From NCBI GenBank assembly GCA_900169235.1, contig FWCC01000253.1:124001-188000 (forward strand): DNA of 64,000 nt, written 5' to 3'. The stretch is from Zarea fungicola (taxonomy: Eukaryota > Ascomycota > Sordariomycetes > Hypocreales > Cordycipitaceae). A program made the translations under genes and the position numbers. Positions within the stretch are counted from its first letter, which is position 1; every line of letters begins with the position of its first letter. The notes under the pieces were generated by a model. It ran no database searches. It had not been told where the DNA came from and saw only the letters and a program-made list of their open reading frames with translations. Shown piece by piece: positions 60,028-64,000 of the stretch.

Positions 60028-60990
60028 TTATTGCGGCGGCTGCACAGATACCTGTGGCGTATCCGCGGCAGCAGTAGGAGAAACTTCGCCGCTCGAGTTG
60101 CGCTTCTGCGCATCTACGAGGCCTTGAAGCTCCGGTGGAACCTTGAACCCTTCGTGGTCGGCATGCTTCTTGTAAAAATAGTTATCGGCGCGGGGCTGCA
60201 GCTCGACGGGAAGATCCTTCATCACGCACTCGAGAAGACCATCTATGGATTTCTGCTTGGAGGCATCGCGGTGCCAGACGGTGATGAGGTGAAACTTGAA
60301 GCGGACCGAAAGACCGACACCGCAAAGCTGGTCCTCTGGAGACAGGAGAGAGCGATATAATATTAGCCAGTGACTGTTGAAAAGCGAGTGGGATGGGAAA
60401 GAATAAGAAGAGAGAGAGAGAGAGAGAGAGGGAGGGAGAGAGAAAAGACGCACTCTCATCTAGAGCAGCCTCCAGCTGTTCACCAATGGCTAAGAGCTGC
60501 ACGCGCGTCCATACGTCTGGGCCGACAGCGCGAGGCACGCGAAACGTCCAGCTGCCGCCGTTTATGTTGCGGCGGTCTTCCCAGACGGGTCGGAAACCCT
60601 GCTTGAAGAGGTATATCGACTCGCGCATCTTGATCTGCTCAACGGGTGTGTTGTTGTTGTAGCGCCAGAAGTCCTGGACCGACTCGATCTGCGTGCCGAG
60701 TTGTTCGAGCTGGGCAGTGTACTCGCCCTCGGTGGGCTTGTGATCTTTGGATTGGCTACGCGGGCAGTTCTGGTCAGTGCAAGGGATTCTCATGGATACA
60801 TGGGAAACCTATATAAGGACGAGGCTCACCGGTCAAAGTATACATTCCAGTAATGCTGTGTCGGTAGCGGACGCATCGTCTTGAGAAAGTTGCGCTTGGC
60901 ATCGTCGCGCTGTTCGGCTGGGGAGTTTGTCTCTTGGCTCTGGCCGAGGCCGGAGAGGTCCCTCGTGAAGAGCTGTGGACGGGCCGCCAT
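60028..60990 (-). CDS. eIF4E family cap-binding protein, class II (4EHP/eIF4E2-like)
   Basis: Binds the mRNA 5' cap. Class II members are often translational repressors or special-purpose factors rather than the main initiation factor. Exons are 60990-60830, 60755-60454 and 60335-60028, minus strand, 256 residues. The introns are 74 nt (60756-60829) and 118 nt (60336-60453); the second has a GTGCGT donor and contains a GA/CT microsatellite. Splicing gives HYWNVYFDRQSKDHKP and LEAALDEKDQLCGVGLSVRFKF. The fold is clear: HYWNVYFD (about 46-53), VQDFWRYNNNTP (80-91), RPVWEDRRNINGGSWTF (about 109-125) and DQLCGVGLSVRFK. Where canonical eIF4E has the first cap-stacking Trp, the alignment by eye puts Tyr66; the second Trp (112) is kept. 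Trp-to-aromatic replacement at this place is the mark of class II. The 40-residue tail is rich in Pro, Ser and Gln. The start is the first ATG of the frame (MAARPQLFTRDL). Confidence 0.9.
60410..60443 (+). repeat. GA/CT microsatellite within an intron of the eIF4E-like gene
   Basis: A GA-rich run on the + strand, so the transcript carries a CU-rich tract shortly after the 5' splice site of intron 2. It is probably length-variable between strains. Confidence 0.9.
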
Positions 60991-63476
60991 GCTGGTTGGA
61001 TGTGATGGAAGAGGGATCAAGAAAGTCTAGAATCAAAACTCGAGCGTCAAAGGACGAGAGAAAATGTAGTTAAAGAAAATGCGGCACACTACAGGAGTGA
61101 CAGATGGATCAGCCGTTCGTTCGTTGTTGGACAAGACGACGAGGGGCTGAAGAGTACGAAGCCACGCCAATATTGGACTCATAGAGTACCTGAGGTACTG
61201 CCCCAGCTTTGCGGGACAAGGAGGTACCCTCGGAGTACTACTCCAGTTGCATGCAGTCAAGTGGAGTCGTATTTGGGGAGATGGGAGATGGAGGACGAGG
61301 GGTAACGTTAGATCCAACCTGTCAACTACTACAACATCGTCTGTTTGAGCTGTCCTCATATTAAGAGATGTTAGCTATTGCCCAACGAAAATCCAGAAAG
61401 CAACAGAGTACTCTGTACTCTGTACGGTCCAGCTATTCTTGGAAGAGACTAGGATCTGGCAGCTGGCTTTCCAAACACCCCACTCACGTAAGATGAAGCA
61501 GATAGCTTGAAACACCCGTCCCTGGTTCATGAACGAGATGAAAAAGGGCCACCAGACGCTCGCCTTGAACAGCCCCCGAATAGCCGGACATTGCAGGCTC
61601 ATTGGAATATCTGAAACACGATTCCCAAACGTGGCAGTGTGATGGGCAAGCTCATTCGGGCCCTTGACGCCAGGTGTAACTAGCACTTAGCCAGTCACAT
61701 TAGAGAGAAGTTGAGGAGGGGTTCGCACTTTGCAACAGTATTAACCTGGTCACTCTCTGACAAGGCGAATGGGTAACACTCCACTACTCAGTTTGGCCCA
61801 GTTTGTAGCAATACATGGAGGCGGAGCGAGCCAACAACCCAAGATGTACAATTGGACCGGGCCGTAGCTTGGTCGCAAAACCTGATGATCGTCATGATCC
61901 CTTCATTACAAAGCAAAGACTGAAGGCACGAATTTTGTAGGCACTCCCTGCTGTGTCAGGACTACCGTGAATGTGGCATTCCGTAACCCAGAACACGGTC
62001 TCGTCAAAATGACAAATGTTTGGATGTCGAGCTTCTTTAATACTCAATGGCAGCCTACCAAAGCTGGCCCTTGACCGTGGCAGTTCTGTATCGAGAGTGC
62101 TAGCCCCAGCCTAACCCAAGCCCATGTAGAAATACGAATACCTTATTTGGCCCGAGTAGATGAAATTTCAATACGCCAGTGTCGTTCTTCAGGTCTTGCA
62201 GTTCAGCTACGAGGGCATCCTTTGCAGGAGGCCACCCAAAGCTTATTACCGTGACGCAGCCTGGCGCAGTGTGAGGTGGAAACCCAGTCTTTTATCAATC
62301 TGAAAGGCAACAAAAATACAATGAAGGAAACTATCTCATTTTTAAAGATATTTTCCTATGGCATTATATATTTTCCACTGCCACTTCTCTAGTTCCTTGA
62401 CTGCCCGCAGGTGCCCAAATTGCTAACCATTTGCACTTTATCCATGGGAAAAAGTAACCAACTGTAAAAATATGAACATGGAAAGCAAGCCCGGCTAATA
62501 TGCGGAAATTGATATCTTGTTCATGTCCAAGTTGCAAGTAGCACTGTGAAGTCTTTTGGCGTGGTGAGGAAGTCTTGCTCAAGTGTTCACGCAGGTGTGG
62601 TTTGATACAGATGACTGTAGAGAAATGTTAATGTGGTACCTTTGTAGTAAAACTAAATTCAGATAAAGTATATTCTACTTCACAGCGCGGACGAAGCCAC
62701 ACTTTAGGGCTCCCAACCTCCAGACCGACACGCACGAGACTTCTATGACGCCGTGGCAGACTCACAGGGTTTGACCAACACGAGCGCCCGCAGCTACGCG
62801 TTTTCAGAATACACCTATCATTTGTTTTTTTTCTCTTTATATTGATTGTTTTTATTAAAAGCACAGCTATGATGCAAAATGCCAAATGTAAATACCGGGA
62901 CGGAGATGCCGTAACGCCACAAACAAGGCCCTCCATGCCGCTCATGCTAAACAAAGTACTGATGACGATTTTTTCAATCTGTAATAGACTACAGATAGCG
63001 GCATCTCCGTGCCCAAACCTTGTTTTTATTTTCATATATACTTTATTTTTTCTTGGCACTACGAGGGCAAGAAGTCCAGGGTGCAGGCGGCAGATGGCAG
63101 CTTCTTGTTTGTAAAGCCCTAATTAGCCCCAGACCCTTCGCTCCTTTCTGTCTGTTTTTCCTCCCCTTCGCTCTTTCGAAACTGCGTGTATTTAAAAATA
63201 TTCTACCATCTTCATGATCCCGCTTTTTGCCTCTGCCTCGTGCTGAGCGAGTGAAGGCGTCTTTCCTTTGTCTTGGGCTGTAGAAAGTCAGTCCATCTAC
63301 CCAAGCTCACACACAACGATTTCTTCTATAAACATACAAACAAATCTATAACATAGGGAAATTTCCTTTGTCAAGGGACAACTTCAATTTCTTTGTTTAC
63401 ATTTGATATCCCAAAAAGAGGTAGTGGAAGAGAGAAGCAAAAGTCGACGAAAACGCAAAAACGAAATCAGAACAAG
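60991..63476. other. divergent intergenic region of about 2.5 kb
   Basis: Lies between the eIF4E-like gene (-) and the acidic protein gene (+). No supported gene; the longest minus-strand frame (62,628-63,059) has no domain. A degenerate cluster of TACTCTGTAC and GAGTACT words occurs at about 61,180-61,240 and 61,405-61,430. The last 350 bp are pyrimidine-rich, then A-rich before 63,477, as expected for a fungal promoter and leader. Confidence 0.55.
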
Positions 63477-64000
63477 ATGAATGGGCGCGTCGACTCGGCC
63501 GTGGAGATGACTAGTCATCGTTTGAATGAGCTAAACGCCAAGAAAGCTGAGGGTGAGGATATTTCCAGATATCTCTTCTCCCTGCAGGAGCTTCATCTCC
63601 TCAAGGCCATCGCCATAGTCATGGACTACCTCAACTACGGCAATAGCTACGACCAAGTCGAACGCATACGTACCCGTGCCATAAATTGGTGCATAGATTA
63701 CTATGGTCCCAGCTATTCTTCCAGCGACAAGCCGAAGCACGTGCTCCGGGTGCATCCCAACCTATTTGACCTGAAGGTTCCGTCCTACGAGCGGCTAGAT
63801 TCGCAGCCGCCACCGCTTGACCCTGATACCAACGAGCCTAGCACGAATGATTTGTCCGATGAAGTGTCCGAGATGAGCACGGATGACGATGACGATGATG
63901 CGGATGCTTGCTCTATTGTATCGGATCTAGAGAGCGACATTGGCATTCGGCTCCGCGAAGGCGTTGCAGCCGCTGCCGAAGGCGAGATTCGCCGAGAGAG
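63477..64000 (+). CDS. N-terminal part of an acidic protein of unknown function (runs off the window)
   Basis: An open frame from ATG 63,477 continues without a stop to the end of the window, at least 174 codons. The start is in a good context (AACAAGATGAATGG) after an A-rich leader. The first 90 residues look folded and helical: YLFSLQELHLLKAIAIVMDYLNYGNSYDQVERIRTRAINWCIDYYG. Further on it is disordered and strongly acidic (STDDDDDDADACSIVSDLESDIG). I do not recognise the family. The composition and the length of the open frame support a real gene; later exons cannot be seen. Confidence 0.75.
   Translation, partial: MNGRVDSAVEMTSHRLNELNAKKAEGEDISRYLFSLQELHLLKAIAIVMDYLNYGNSYDQVERIRTRAINWCIDYYGPSYSSSDKPKHVLRVHPNLFDLKVPSYERLDSQPPPLDPDTNEPSTNDLSDEVSEMSTDDDDDDADACSIVSDLESDIGIRLREGVAAAAEGEIRRE

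Noticed and set aside
62899..63010. 12-bp inverted repeat ACGGAGATGCCG and its complement about 90 bp apart
   Set aside because: Too short, with no target-site duplication or similarity beyond 12 bp, to call a mobile element.
62628..63059. Minus-strand frame of about 143 codons
   Set aside because: Starts at a GTG, has no domain and overlaps the probable promoter of the gene at 63,477.

Overview
The window looks like nuclear DNA of a filamentous ascomycete, most likely Sordariomycetes and probably Hypocreales. Genes are interrupted by short introns (mostly 56-122 nt) with GT...AG ends and CTAAC/CTGAC-type branch sites. The recognisable proteins are typical of filamentous fungi: an NDT80/VIB-1-type regulator, a Grg1/CCG-1 glucose-repressible protein, an RBR ubiquitin ligase and Las1. 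An AT-rich, apparently RIP-mutated DNA-transposon remnant points the same way. The order is inferred, not proven.

Thirteen protein-coding genes can be supported; exon joins were worked out by hand from reading frame, splice sites and family motifs. From left to right: NDT80-like transcription factor (-), a gene-poor stretch of about 17 kb, RWD-RING-IBR ubiquitin ligase (-), dolichyldiphosphatase (+), a seven-helix membrane protein with a long tail (-), Grg1-like protein (+), EBP-type sterol isomerase (-), NAD kinase (-), pfkB sugar kinase (+), a second gene-poor stretch of about 12 kb, a disordered protein of unknown function (+), about 5 kb of non-coding DNA with the transposon remnant, Las1 (+), glyoxalase II (+), EF-hand-like protein (+), class II eIF4E (-), and the start of an acidic unknown protein (+) that leaves the window.

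The genes do not form a biosynthetic cluster. They are housekeeping and regulatory genes: N-glycosylation lipid recycling, ergosterol synthesis, NADP supply, sugar phosphorylation, methylglyoxal detoxification, rRNA processing and translation or ribosome-linked quality control (Las1, eIF4E2-like and the Itt1/RNF14-like ligase).

More than half of the window is non-coding. Two regulatory-looking genes (the NDT80-like factor and the 357-residue protein) have very large upstream regions. The non-coding DNA is strongly enriched in GTAC-centred words, mainly TACGGAGTAC and TAGGTACCT-like. It also carries T-run/A-run palindromes, a 39-bp dispersed duplication, short tandem duplications and polypurine tracts. 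I saw no defence system, CRISPR array, secondary-metabolite cluster, rRNA or tRNA gene, but the RNA search was by eye and not exhaustive.
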